Assembly (NCBI GenBank): GCA_937877455.1
Contig: CALFIU010000128.1
Coordinates: forward strand, 1-40,486
Length of the DNA: 40,486 nt
Reading direction: 5' to 3'
Origin: an uncultured Bacteroidales bacterium
GTDB taxonomy: Bacteria; Bacteroidota; Bacteroidia; Bacteroidales; UBA3824
The notes beneath the pieces are model-generated. The model searched no databases and was not told the DNA's origin. It saw only the letters and a list, made by a program, of their open reading frames with translations. Each line of letters begins with the position of its first letter. Positions within the stretch are counted from its first letter, which is position 1. Shown piece by piece: positions 14,670 through 23,329 of the stretch. The position numbers and the translations under genes were made by a program.

Positions 14670-16634
14670 ATGTCGATAAATCTTTCGTTTGCAGATATTG
14701 CAATAATAGTATTTTTTTTTCTTGTATTGGTAGCCATAGCCAAGATAGCCGCAGGTAAATCCAAGGCAGATATGGTAGATTATTTTCTTGGTGGTCGTAA
14801 GATGCCATGGTGGCTACTTGGAGTGAGTATGGTGGCGTGTACATTTTCGGCCGATACACCCAATCTTGTAACAGGAATGGTAAGAGAGTCGGGCGTTGCA
14901 AAAAATTGGGCATGGTGGGCTTTTCTTATAACAGGAATGACAACAGTATTTATTTTTGCAAGGCTTTGGCGCAGAACGGGTATTGTAACCGACTTGGAGT
15001 TTTACGAAAAGCGTTATTCGGGAAAAACAGCATCTTTTTTGCGTGGATTTCGATCGGTTTACCTTGGCTTTTTTTTCAATACGTTGATACTTGGTTCGGT
15101 AACACTTGCCGCCATAAAAATAGGTTCGGTAATGTTTGGCGTGCGACCGCTCCACACAGTACTTGTAGGAATGTCTGTTGCGCTTGTTTATACCACCTTG
15201 GGAGGTTTTCGGGGTGTTGTTTGGGCAGATTTTTTTCAGTATATTATTGCCATGGCAGGAGCAATTGCGGCGGCAGTGGCAGCGTTACAGCTTCCAAATG
15301 TTGGAGGGCTTGAAGGGCTTGTAAACAATCCAGAAATACAAGATAAGTTAAGTTTTGTACCAGATTTTACTAATCCATCGGTATTTGTGCCGTTGTTGAT
15401 AATTCCAGTGGCAGTTCAATGGTGGTCGGTATGGTATCCTGGAAGTGAGCCGGGAGGGGGAGGCTATATGTGCCAAAAAATGCTGTCGGCAAAGGATGAA
15501 AAAAATGCTGTGGCAGCCAATTTGTTTTTTAATTTTGCGCATTATGCGCTAAGACCATGGCCATGGATTTTGGTGGCGTTGGTTTCGCTTGTTGTTTTTA
15601 AGCCCGATAGTCAATCGGCGCGATTGGATGCCGAAAGCCAACTAAACGATCCTCAAATTTTGCCATATTACAATAAAGTTTTGCAAAATTTTGAAACTGA
15701 GGAAGTTCCAACTCAATTGCGCGATAAGATTGTAAAATTGCATTTTCAAAAAGAAGGTCTAACATCGTTGCATGAGGCATTTCCCAACGCTGATGCAAAG
15801 TATCTTAAAAACGATGCAGCTTATCCTATGATGATGACAAAAATGCCATCAGGATTGTTGGGATTAATAATCGCCTCGCTTATTGCGGCTTACCTTAGCA
15901 CAATAGCCACACATCTCAATTGGGGTGCGTCTTATCTTGTTAACGATTTTTACAAGCGTTTTGTAGATAAAAATGCCGATGGGAAAAAATTAAAAAAAGT
16001 GGCGGTTATTTGTACTATATTATTAGCATTTTCGGGCGGTTTAGTTTCATTAACTATTATGGATAATGCCACTCAAGCATTTGATATATTGTTACTTAGT
16101 GGTGCGGGTACGGGTGCTGTTTATCTTTTGAGGTGGTTTTGGTGGCGGATTAATGCTGCTACGGAAATAGCAGCTATGGCGGCGGCTTTTGTTATGTCGG
16201 TTGTTATGGTTTTTGTAGTTCCAGATGGTTGTTTAGCGTGTGGTGTTTTCGACCATTCTACAATGCGTTTGTTGATAACCATTGCTGTTGTATCGGTGGT
16301 TTGGTTGGCAACTGTGTATTTATCAAGACCAGAAGACAAAAAAACTCTTATGGAATTTTATTCGCTTACAAAACCAGGTGGTCCGGGTTGGAAATATTTT
16401 TTACAACAATATGGTGATGACAATCTTTTGAAAGTTAATGCTTTACATTGGCAAATGCCTGTGCAATTGTTGTGTGTGTTTGTTGGCATTTTAACGGTTT
16501 ATGCGTTGCTTTTTGCTGGTGGATTTTTGGTTTATCTAAAATTTATTCCAGCTATGTTATTGTTTTTGGTTGGAGTTGTAGGTGTTGTTGTATTGTTTAA
16601 ATTATCCAAAAAGTTGAAGTTAATAGACAATTGA
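14670..16634 (+). CDS. Sodium:solute symporter (SSS family)
   Basis: This 654-residue inner-membrane protein couples sodium entry to solute uptake. Family features include the segment DYFLGGRKMPWWLLGVSMVA (about 37-56), VYTTLGGFRGVVWADFFQYI (about 172-191), a long loop with Gln/Glu/Lys between about 310 and 385, and ASLIAAYLSTIATHLNWGAS (about 398-417), the core sodium-binding region. There are about 14-15 hydrophobic segments, and the protein is longer than the usual 500-550, mainly because of extra C-terminal helices. The substrate is not evident; sugars, proline and other solutes are all used by relatives. It is probably cotranscribed with the ferredoxin-like gene 11 bases downstream. Confidence 0.93.
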   Translation: MSINLSFADIAIIVFFFLVLVAIAKIAAGKSKADMVDYFLGGRKMPWWLLGVSMVACTFSADTPNLVTGMVRESGVAKNWAWWAFLITGMTTVFIFARLWRRTGIVTDLEFYEKRYSGKTASFLRGFRSVYLGFFFNTLILGSVTLAAIKIGSVMFGVRPLHTVLVGMSVALVYTTLGGFRGVVWADFFQYIIAMAGAIAAAVAALQLPNVGGLEGLVNNPEIQDKLSFVPDFTNPSVFVPLLIIPVAVQWWSVWYPGSEPGGGGYMCQKMLSAKDEKNAVAANLFFNFAHYALRPWPWILVALVSLVVFKPDSQSARLDAESQLNDPQILPYYNKVLQNFETEEVPTQLRDKIVKLHFQKEGLTSLHEAFPNADAKYLKNDAAYPMMMTKMPSGLLGLIIASLIAAYLSTIATHLNWGASYLVNDFYKRFVDKNADGKKLKKVAVICTILLAFSGGLVSLTIMDNATQAFDILLLSGAGTGAVYLLRWFWWRINAATEIAAMAAAFVMSVVMVFVVPDGCLACGVFDHSTMRLLITIAVVSVVWLATVYLSRPEDKKTLMEFYSLTKPGGPGWKYFLQQYGDDNLLKVNALHWQMPVQLLCVFVGILTVYALLFAGGFLVYLKFIPAMLLFLVGVVGVVVLFKLSKKLKLIDN

Positions 16635-16645
16635 AAAAGTAAATT

Positions 16646-17422
16646 ATGGTATTTTATTTTTCGGGAACAGGAAATTCTCGTTTTGTAGCCTTTGAATTGG
16701 CAAAAATGCTTGAATTAGAGGCTTTTGATATTGCAAATTATTATGAATTATATTCTTCGGGGCAATGTATTAATGTTTCGTTGCCCAAGGGAGAAACTCT
16801 TGTTTTTGTATCGCCAGTTCATTCGTGGGGAATGTCGTTGCCGATGAAACAGTTTGTAAAAAATCTTGAATTAAAAGATTTTACGGGGCAAAAGGTAATT
16901 GCTGTTTTTACTTGTGGCGATACTTGTGGTAGGGCGCGCGAACAGATTGTAAACCTGTTGAAAAAGAAAAATATTGGTGTTTCTAATGTTTATTGTGTGC
17001 AGATGCCAAATACTTATATTGTTTTAAAGGGGTTTGGCATTGATAGTGAGGAACTTAAAAATAAGAAACTAAGGGCAGCTAAGCCAGAAATTGAGAGAAT
17101 TGTTGCTGATATTAAAACGGATTGTAAATTGGATAACTATATTGTTGGAACTAAACCTTTTCTTAAAGGTGCTATCCTTTATCCGCTGTTTATGAAATTT
17201 ATGCTTGGTGACAAAAAGTTTTTTACCGATGAAAATTGTATTTCGTGTGGACTTTGTGAGAAAGTTTGTCCTCAAAAAAACATAATATTAAATGATGGAC
17301 ACCCAAAATGGCTTGGACGTTGTGTTAAATGTCTTTCGTGTATTCATCGTTGTCCTAAATTGGCGATACAATTTGGTGATATTACTCAAAGTCAAGGCAG
17401 ATATTATTTCGGAAAACAATAA
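16646..17422 (+). CDS. EFR1-type flavodoxin/ferredoxin fusion protein
   Basis: The 258-residue cytosolic electron carrier starts with a flavodoxin-like domain (FYFSGTGNSRFVA at about 3-15, the FMN phosphate loop) and ends with two 4Fe-4S motifs, CISCGLCEKVCP and CVKCLSCIHRCP, each with the CxxCxxCxxxCP pattern, at about 197-230. This layout is that of the EFR1 family found in anaerobes. It probably moves electrons between ferredoxin-dependent enzymes; the partner is unknown. The gene starts 11 bases after the symporter stop and is followed by a strong bidirectional terminator. Confidence 0.92.
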   Translation: MVFYFSGTGNSRFVAFELAKMLELEAFDIANYYELYSSGQCINVSLPKGETLVFVSPVHSWGMSLPMKQFVKNLELKDFTGQKVIAVFTCGDTCGRAREQIVNLLKKKNIGVSNVYCVQMPNTYIVLKGFGIDSEELKNKKLRAAKPEIERIVADIKTDCKLDNYIVGTKPFLKGAILYPLFMKFMLGDKKFFTDENCISCGLCEKVCPQKNIILNDGHPKWLGRCVKCLSCIHRCPKLAIQFGDITQSQGRYYFGKQ

Positions 17423-17445
17423 ATTTGGGGTAAATTATAAATGTA

Positions 17446-17488
17446 AAAAAAAGCGCGAAACAATGCTATGTTTGTTTCGCGTTTTTTT
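17446..17488. terminator. Strong bidirectional terminator
   Basis: CGCGAAACAA (17454-17463) pairs perfectly with TTGTTTCGCG (17472-17481) around an eight-base loop, with an A run on the left and seven T on the right. It closes both the EFR1-type gene (plus) and the ABC transporter gene (minus). Confidence 0.93.
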
Positions 17489-17493
17489 AGAGT

Positions 17494-20400
17494 TTATTTG
17501 TTGAAAAATTTGTTGATTGGTTTCAATAATTTTGAATTTTGAATTTTTTCTGTTGCGTTGAGAAGTTTTTTTAGCAAATCGAATTTCAATGCAATATAAA
17601 ACAAAAGTGTTGTAAACCAAATAAAACAAATGTTAAACCAATAAGTGTCTATTTTTTGTCCAAAAAGGCATTTAACTGGTGCATAAAAATGAGCACGTCC
17701 GTTATTAAATTTAGGAATTTGAAATACTGGATCTTTTATTTGTATAAGTTTTCCATTTGATTCAATAACTTTTTCTAATTCGTTTTTGTTGGTAAGCATT
17801 TCTTCAAGACGTTTGTTGTGGTATTGGGCTTGAAGTTTTATTACATCACGCCTATCTCCATATTTTTCAAGCATTTGTGCATATACTTTGTCTTTTTCTT
17901 CGTTGGCGTAATATTCAGCATTTTCGTATTCTGCTTTTAAATCTTGAAGAAATTCTGATATTTCGGAAGCAATATTGTCGTTGAAATTTTCGGGTGCGAG
18001 TTGGTCAATGTGTTCAAAGTATCTTCCATCGGCAGTTGGCATTTCTGCTAACATGTTTTTTATTAAAACAACATCAGATTTAGCTTTGTCCATGTGTTCG
18101 TTAAGTTTGTACGAGCGTTTTGCAAGTTCGAGTCGATTTTCTATCTTTGGAATTAAGAAAACCGAATAGTAGTTGTTTAGACTAACTTCTTGATCGGCAG
18201 TAAAAAAGTTTTTGTAATATTCGTTGTCGCGAAATTGCGTTACTGCTAATGCTTCAAAAGCCCAACGAGCAGGCATCATGTCGCCTACAATTGGCACATA
18301 TTCAGCATTTGCTACGTTTTTGTGTAGTTTGTTGAAACTTACAAGAACACCGCTAAATAGCAATTGTGGTACTATTATAAAAGGTATGGTTATATATATG
18401 TTAACCACCGATTTTAGTGCCGATGATATGTTTAGCCCTATCATGTTGGCAACTGCCGAGGTGGTAAATAGTATTAACCAATATCTTAGATTCATTCCTT
18501 TTATTTCCAAAACGTAATTACCTACTACAACAAATGATAATGTTTGGATGGCTGATATTAAAAATAATACAGCTACCTTGGAGTTTATGTAACTTGTTCG
18601 GCTTAGATTTAGGAATCGTTCTCGGTTGAGTATTTTACGGTCGCGTATAATTTCTTCTGCGCTGACGGTTAGACCAATAAACAATGCGCAAATAACGCAC
18701 ATAAACAAGTATGCAGGGATGTTTTCGTTGTTGGCAAAAACGTATGCGTTAGAGTCAAAGGGTGTACCGCTAAAGTATTTTATAAAGTATGCCAATATAA
18801 ATGCAAGCACTGGCGATTCCAATAAGTTGATAAAGATGTATTGTCTATCGGCAATTTTTGTTAGTATATTTCGCCATGCAAATATTTTAAATTGTTTTGG
18901 CTTTGAGGGTACATTGAAGTGATTTTTGGGAAGTTCTGTTTTTTGGTTAGTATGTTCTTCAATCTTTTTTTCGTATTTAGGGACAATGTTTTGATTATAA
19001 AGCTGATACCATTCTTTAGGTGATATTTTTCTATCGCGAGTAAGTTTGCCATATTCGTTAACCATTTTGGCTTCCAATAGTTCCAAAACTTGTTCTGGGT
19101 TAACGTTGCCACATGTTGGACATTCACTTTCTTCTGCCGATACGTTGCCGCTTGCTGTTTTAAAGTAAACTATTGCGTCAAGTGGGTTGCCATAATAAAC
19201 TGGGTATCCGCCGCGATCCATAACGAGTATTTTGTCGAACATTTTGTATATATCGCTTGATGGTTGGTGGATGTTTACTATTACGAGTTTACCTTTGATG
19301 GTTTGCTCTTTAAATAGGCTCATAACCATTTCGCTGTCGGCAGAACTAAGTCCAGATGTTGGTTCGTCTGCAATGAGAATAGAAGGTTCTCTCATCAGTT
19401 CGAGGGCAATGTTAAGTCTTTTTCTTTGTCCACCGCTGATGTATTTGTTGAGTGGGTCTCCAACTTTTAAATCGCGAATTTCGTTGAGGTCGAGTTCTAC
19501 GAGTATTTTTATTACGGTGTGTATTATTCGTTCTTCGCTAAAATTAGAAAAACATAGTTTGGCATTGAAATAAAGGTTTTGAAACACTGTAAGTTCTTCC
19601 ATTAGTAGGTCGTCTTGCGGAACGTAACCTATTACACCTTTTAGTTTTTCTTTATCGTTGGTATAATCGTATCCGTTGATTGTTATTTTTCCACCATTTA
19701 GGGGATAGTTGCCGATAAATAAGTTTAAAAGTGTGGATTTACCAACGCCAGAGCCACCCATTATTCCTATAAGGTTGCCCGATTGTTCGCAAAAAGAGAA
19801 TTTGTGTAGCCCGTTTTCCGACTTTGGATAACGAAATTCTATATCTTTTGCCAAAAAATCTATCTTTGCAGTTTGTTCTGCTTGTATAAAACGCCCAGCC
19901 ACATCGCTGTAATATACAGGTGATATTTTTGGGGTTTTAATTACACCACCGTTACCAAAAAGATATGTTCGGTTTGGAATTACTTTTGAATTGTTGAGAT
20001 ATACGTTGTCATCACCTATATATTTAAAAAACAGCATGTTGTTGCTTTTTAGCCTAAGTATTTCGAGATGGCCGCGCATATTTTTTTCTTTAATGAATTT
20101 TGCGCCTGCAAACGATAGGGCTGGTGGAACAGAACCTATTATCATTAATTGAGTTCTGTCTTTGAGGTCGTCGTTGTAATAGAGTACAAATTCTTTTATG
20201 TCGTGATATTCTTGACCCGAAATGTTAAATGTATCGGCAACGGTGTTGATAAAGTCGAGTTCTTTGTCGGTTATGCTTTCGCCAACAAATTCGAGCAACC
20301 TTATTACAACAATTATTTTGTCGCGTTGTTGGAGAGTTTCGTTAATTTCGTTACAAATCATCAACACTTTGACGGAGTTGAGCGAATTGCGTTTTTTTTG

Positions 20401-20610
20401 CTTCGTGTCGGAGTTTTTGTCTTTTCCGCCAGTTTGTGCTTCATAATATTCGTCAAACAACTTCAAATACGTATCAACAAATTGTTGGCTCAGTTGCAGT
20501 TTTAGGTAAGACTCCACGATGGTGCGGGCTTCATCGGTAACGCCTTTACGGTTTACTGTTGCCACAATCGCAAACATCTGCATCAACGCTTTGAGAATAG
20601 ATTCGTTCAT
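17494..20610 (-). CDS. ABCG-type transporter with a TerB-like N-terminal domain
   Basis: The 1038-residue protein combines four parts. Residues 1-150 form a helical region like TerB/tellurite-resistance domains (two acidic helical repeats). Residues 185-240 form a short beta region that may be a degenerate FHA-like module. Residues 250-480 are the ABC ATPase, with Walker A GGSGVGKST (285-293), signature ISGGQ (391-395) and Walker B ILIADEP (411-417). From about 610 on there is an ABC2/ABCG membrane domain with six or seven helices, interrupted by a long charged coiled-coil insert between the fifth helix and the last one. A CPTCG motif lies between the ATPase and the membrane part. It is a single-gene unit. 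Exporter of an unknown lipophilic substrate is the likely role. Confidence 0.9.
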   Translation of the reverse strand: MNESILKALMQMFAIVATVNRKGVTDEARTIVESYLKLQLSQQFVDTYLKLFDEYYEAQTGGKDKNSDTKQKKRNSLNSVKVLMICNEINETLQQRDKIIVVIRLLEFVGESITDKELDFINTVADTFNISGQEYHDIKEFVLYYNDDLKDRTQLMIIGSVPPALSFAGAKFIKEKNMRGHLEILRLKSNNMLFFKYIGDDNVYLNNSKVIPNRTYLFGNGGVIKTPKISPVYYSDVAGRFIQAEQTAKIDFLAKDIEFRYPKSENGLHKFSFCEQSGNLIGIMGGSGVGKSTLLNLFIGNYPLNGGKITINGYDYTNDKEKLKGVIGYVPQDDLLMEELTVFQNLYFNAKLCFSNFSEERIIHTVIKILVELDLNEIRDLKVGDPLNKYISGGQRKRLNIALELMREPSILIADEPTSGLSSADSEMVMSLFKEQTIKGKLVIVNIHQPSSDIYKMFDKILVMDRGGYPVYYGNPLDAIVYFKTASGNVSAEESECPTCGNVNPEQVLELLEAKMVNEYGKLTRDRKISPKEWYQLYNQNIVPKYEKKIEEHTNQKTELPKNHFNVPSKPKQFKIFAWRNILTKIADRQYIFINLLESPVLAFILAYFIKYFSGTPFDSNAYVFANNENIPAYLFMCVICALFIGLTVSAEEIIRDRKILNRERFLNLSRTSYINSKVAVLFLISAIQTLSFVVVGNYVLEIKGMNLRYWLILFTTSAVANMIGLNISSALKSVVNIYITIPFIIVPQLLFSGVLVSFNKLHKNVANAEYVPIVGDMMPARWAFEALAVTQFRDNEYYKNFFTADQEVSLNNYYSVFLIPKIENRLELAKRSYKLNEHMDKAKSDVVLIKNMLAEMPTADGRYFEHIDQLAPENFNDNIASEISEFLQDLKAEYENAEYYANEEKDKVYAQMLEKYGDRRDVIKLQAQYHNKRLEEMLTNKNELEKVIESNGKLIQIKDPVFQIPKFNNGRAHFYAPVKCLFGQKIDTYWFNICFIWFTTLLFYIALKFDLLKKLLNATEKIQNSKLLKPINKFFNK

Positions 20611-20950
20611 TTATTGTTAAATCCTTATACATTAATGATTTAAGCCAAATTTTAAATTTATGGCTTTTTATTGCTTATAATTGCAAATATCAATCCACTA
20701 ATTTAGAATTTTATTTTTGAAAAAAATAATGTTTTGTTAAAAAAAATGCTAATTTTTAATAACAAATTGTCATTGTTTTGGATTTCAAGCCTTTGTATTA
20801 TTTTTGTTGTATAACACCTTTATATATAAGGTACAAACTTGTGATGAAAAAAATTAAAAAAAAATTTACGTTGATAATTGTTTAAAAATTTGTTGAATAA
20901 AAAAATATTGCTAATTTTGGAGCATGATAAAATAAAAAATCGAAATCTAA
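20611..20950. other. Divergent AT-rich spacer between the ABC transporter and sucD
   Basis: This 340-base spacer has no reading frame worth naming. It holds the sucD promoter (20889-20920) and an imperfect 25-base palindrome at 20642-20666 (AAGCCA at one end, TGGCTT at the other), which would lie in the leader of the ABC gene and may be an operator or hairpin. No clear promoter for the ABC gene was found. Confidence 0.6.
20889..20920 (+). promoter_or_regulatory. Promoter of sucD
   Basis: TTTG (20889-20892), exactly 19 bases, then TAATTTTGG (20912-20920). Only the last base deviates from the common TAnnTTTGC form. The expected leader is about 27 bases. Confidence 0.75.
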
Positions 20951-21823
20951 ATGAGCATACTTGTAAACAAAGACTCGAAGGTTATAGTTCAAGGTTTTAC
21001 TGGCAGTGAAGGAACTTTTCACGCTGGTCAGATGATAGAATATGGCACTAATGTAGTTGGTGGGGTAACCCCCGGAAAAGGTGGACAAATACACTTGGAC
21101 CGTCCTGTTTTCAACACTGTGGAAGAGGCTGTAAAGGCCACAGGTGCCAATGTAAGTTGTATTTTTGTACCGCCAGCATTTGCTGCAGATTCAATTATGG
21201 AGGCTGCCGAGGCTGGTATAAAAGTGGTTGTCTGCATTACCGAAGGCATACCTACACAAGACATGGTAAAGGTTAAAGAATATCTCAAAGATAAAGATTG
21301 CCGTTTAATTGGTCCAAATTGTCCGGGAATTCTTACTGTTGGTGAAGCTAAGATTGGTATTATGCCCGGATTTATTTTTCAAAAAGGTTGTGTAGGCATT
21401 GTTTCGCGTTCTGGTACGTTGACATACGAGGCTGTTGATCAAGTAACAAAAGCAGGATTGGGACAAACTACTGCAATTGGTATAGGTGGCGATCCAATTA
21501 TTGGTACTTCAACTCTTGATGCTGTAAAACTTTTTATGGAAGATTCTGAAACTAAGGGTATTGTAATGATTGGTGAGATTGGTGGTAGCATGGAAACAGA
21601 TGCTGCTTATTGGATTAAAGAACACGGTACAAAGCCTGTTGTAGGTTTTATAGCTGGTCAAACTGCTCCAAAAGGTCGTAGAATGGGGCATGCTGGTGCC
21701 ATTATTGGTGGAAAAGCTGATACTGCTGCTGCTAAAATGCAAATTATGCGTGAATGTGGAATAACAGTAGTAGAATCACCTGCAGACATGGGTAAAGCTA
21801 TGGCAAACTTACTTAAAAAGTAA
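20951..21823 (+). CDS. sucD: Succinyl-CoA synthetase alpha subunit
   Basis: The alpha subunit binds CoA and carries the phosphohistidine in the reversible conversion of succinyl-CoA to succinate with substrate-level phosphorylation. The 290 residues match the family length. Clear landmarks are GFTGSEGTFHAGQMIEYGT near the start, GPNCPGI at 121-127, SRSGTLTYE at 152-160 and the active-site histidine H247 in RRMGHAGAI. The beta subunit gene (sucC) is normally adjacent, but none lies on either side here: a terminator follows directly and its promoter lies just upstream. The beta subunit must be elsewhere in the genome. Closely related CoA ligases for other acids cannot be wholly excluded. Confidence 0.94.
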   Translation: MSILVNKDSKVIVQGFTGSEGTFHAGQMIEYGTNVVGGVTPGKGGQIHLDRPVFNTVEEAVKATGANVSCIFVPPAFAADSIMEAAEAGIKVVVCITEGIPTQDMVKVKEYLKDKDCRLIGPNCPGILTVGEAKIGIMPGFIFQKGCVGIVSRSGTLTYEAVDQVTKAGLGQTTAIGIGGDPIIGTSTLDAVKLFMEDSETKGIVMIGEIGGSMETDAAYWIKEHGTKPVVGFIAGQTAPKGRRMGHAGAIIGGKADTAAAKMQIMRECGITVVESPADMGKAMANLLKK

Positions 21824-21860
21824 AGTTCAGAGATTATTGTTCTTGATTATTTTATATTTG

Positions 21861-21892
21861 GGGTTGATAGTTTTTTCTGTCAACCCTTTTTT
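21861..21892 (+). terminator. Terminator of sucD
   Basis: GGGTTGATAG (21861-21870) pairs with CTGTCAACCC (21877-21886) around a six-T loop, followed by six T. Confidence 0.92.
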
Positions 21893-21995
21893 GTGTATTT
21901 ATGTTAATTATAAATCCTTATGAGTTTTAATAAAAATTACTAGGAATTGTGGATAAAAAATTAAATGCAATAAAAAGTTTTGCTACTTTTTTTAT

Positions 21996-22004
21996 TAATT
22001 TTGC
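21996..22004 (+). promoter_or_regulatory. -7 box of the GH18 lipoprotein gene
   Basis: TAATTTTGC, a full match to TAnnTTTGC, ends 27 bases before the ATG at 22032. No TTTG at the expected distance. Confidence 0.5.
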
Positions 22005-22031
22005 AAGGTTTTTTAAAAAATAAAGATTCAA

Positions 22032-23246
22032 ATGTTTTTTGTAAATCGCATATTGCCAATATTTTTTGCTGCATTTTTTTTTGTAGGTTGCGTTGTAAAT
22101 CCAGAATTGCCACCGAGAGAAGATTTTTCTCCGCCGCCCTCAATGCGTTCGTTGCCAAATCCACTTGTTGCTGCGTATTTGCATATTGGTAATAGAAAAA
22201 TTTTGGCAGAAAATTTAAATTTGGATGGAATTGATATATTAAATGTTGCATTTACTGTAATAAATAACAATCATATTGGACTTTTGCATCAAACCGATGC
22301 TGAGAATTTTATGCAGGTTAGAAAAATAAAAAAACGCTATCAAAATATGAGAGTTTTGGTATCGGTGGGAGGATATGGTACAGCCGAAGATTTTTCTGTG
22401 ATGGCTCATAATCCCGAACACCGTGCTGTTTTTGTTGACGATGCGGTAAGGTTTGTACGCTATTTTGGTTTTGATGGAATAGATGTTGATTGGGAATTTC
22501 CGGGTATGACCAAAAACGAGCGGCAAGCCGATAAGGTAAATTTTACTGCTTTGCTTAGCGAATTAAGAGTTGCGCTTAATGAGGCATCTAACAAGGACGG
22601 ACGTAAATATATGCTTACAATTGCTTCTGGTGCGTTTGATGCTTACCTTAGATATATTGAACCAGAGAAAGTTGTTTCGCTTGTTGATTATTTTTTTGTG
22701 ATGACTTATGATTTTGTAGGTCAATGGAATGCACATACTGGGCATCATACCAATATTTTTGCGTCCAACCCCAAGCCTCAAAACGTTTATTCGATTGATA
22801 GAATTGTTAACAATTACATTTTGAGTAAGATACCGAGAGAAAAATTGGTGATTGGAACAGCTTTTTATGGTCGTAAGTGGATTGATGTTGATAATTCTAA
22901 CAATGGGCTTTATCAAAAAGGAAAAGGAGAGGGGAGTATTTCGTATAAGAAAATAATGGATTTATTGAAAAGTGATTTGAACTATCGACGTTTTTGGGAT
23001 GGCAAGGCGCACGCACCTTATATATATAACAATCTCAATAAAACATTTATTACTTATGACGATAAGCAGTCGGTAAAAGCCAAGGTAGACTATGTTTTGG
23101 CCAATAATCTTGGAGGAATAATGTTTTGGGAATATTTTTCCGACAACAATGGTGAGCTTTTTGATGCTATACGAGGTAGAATGGAACTTGGTAGAGGTGA
23201 TGAAGTTATGTTACCGTTGCCAAGGTGTATGCAAAAAAGACGATAG
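22032..23246 (+). CDS. GH18-family glycosidase, lipoprotein
   Basis: The 404-residue protein has a lipoprotein signal peptide with lipobox FFVGC (C20) and a Pro-rich linker (about 24-44). The GH18 TIM-barrel follows: VLVSVGGYG at 108-116 and the catalytic motif DGIDVDWEFP at 148-157 with the acid E155, both intact; later MTYDF and AFYGRKW also fit. GH18 enzymes cleave chitin or the chitobiose core of N-glycans (endo-beta-N-acetylglucosaminidases). In a membrane-anchored Bacteroidota protein, glycan release or peptidoglycan/chitin-oligomer turnover are possible, and the substrate cannot be read from sequence. It is probably a single-gene unit: a 14-base palindrome TTTCTTTAAAGAAA follows the stop codon. 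Confidence 0.92.
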   Translation: MFFVNRILPIFFAAFFFVGCVVNPELPPREDFSPPPSMRSLPNPLVAAYLHIGNRKILAENLNLDGIDILNVAFTVINNNHIGLLHQTDAENFMQVRKIKKRYQNMRVLVSVGGYGTAEDFSVMAHNPEHRAVFVDDAVRFVRYFGFDGIDVDWEFPGMTKNERQADKVNFTALLSELRVALNEASNKDGRKYMLTIASGAFDAYLRYIEPEKVVSLVDYFFVMTYDFVGQWNAHTGHHTNIFASNPKPQNVYSIDRIVNNYILSKIPREKLVIGTAFYGRKWIDVDNSNNGLYQKGKGEGSISYKKIMDLLKSDLNYRRFWDGKAHAPYIYNNLNKTFITYDDKQSVKAKVDYVLANNLGGIMFWEYFSDNNGELFDAIRGRMELGRGDEVMLPLPRCMQKRR

Positions 23247-23329
23247 TTTCTTTAAAGAAAATGTATTATATATTTGAATAAAAGTTGCAAAAATGAGTAA
23301 AGTTTTGTGCTTTGTGATTAATCAATAAA

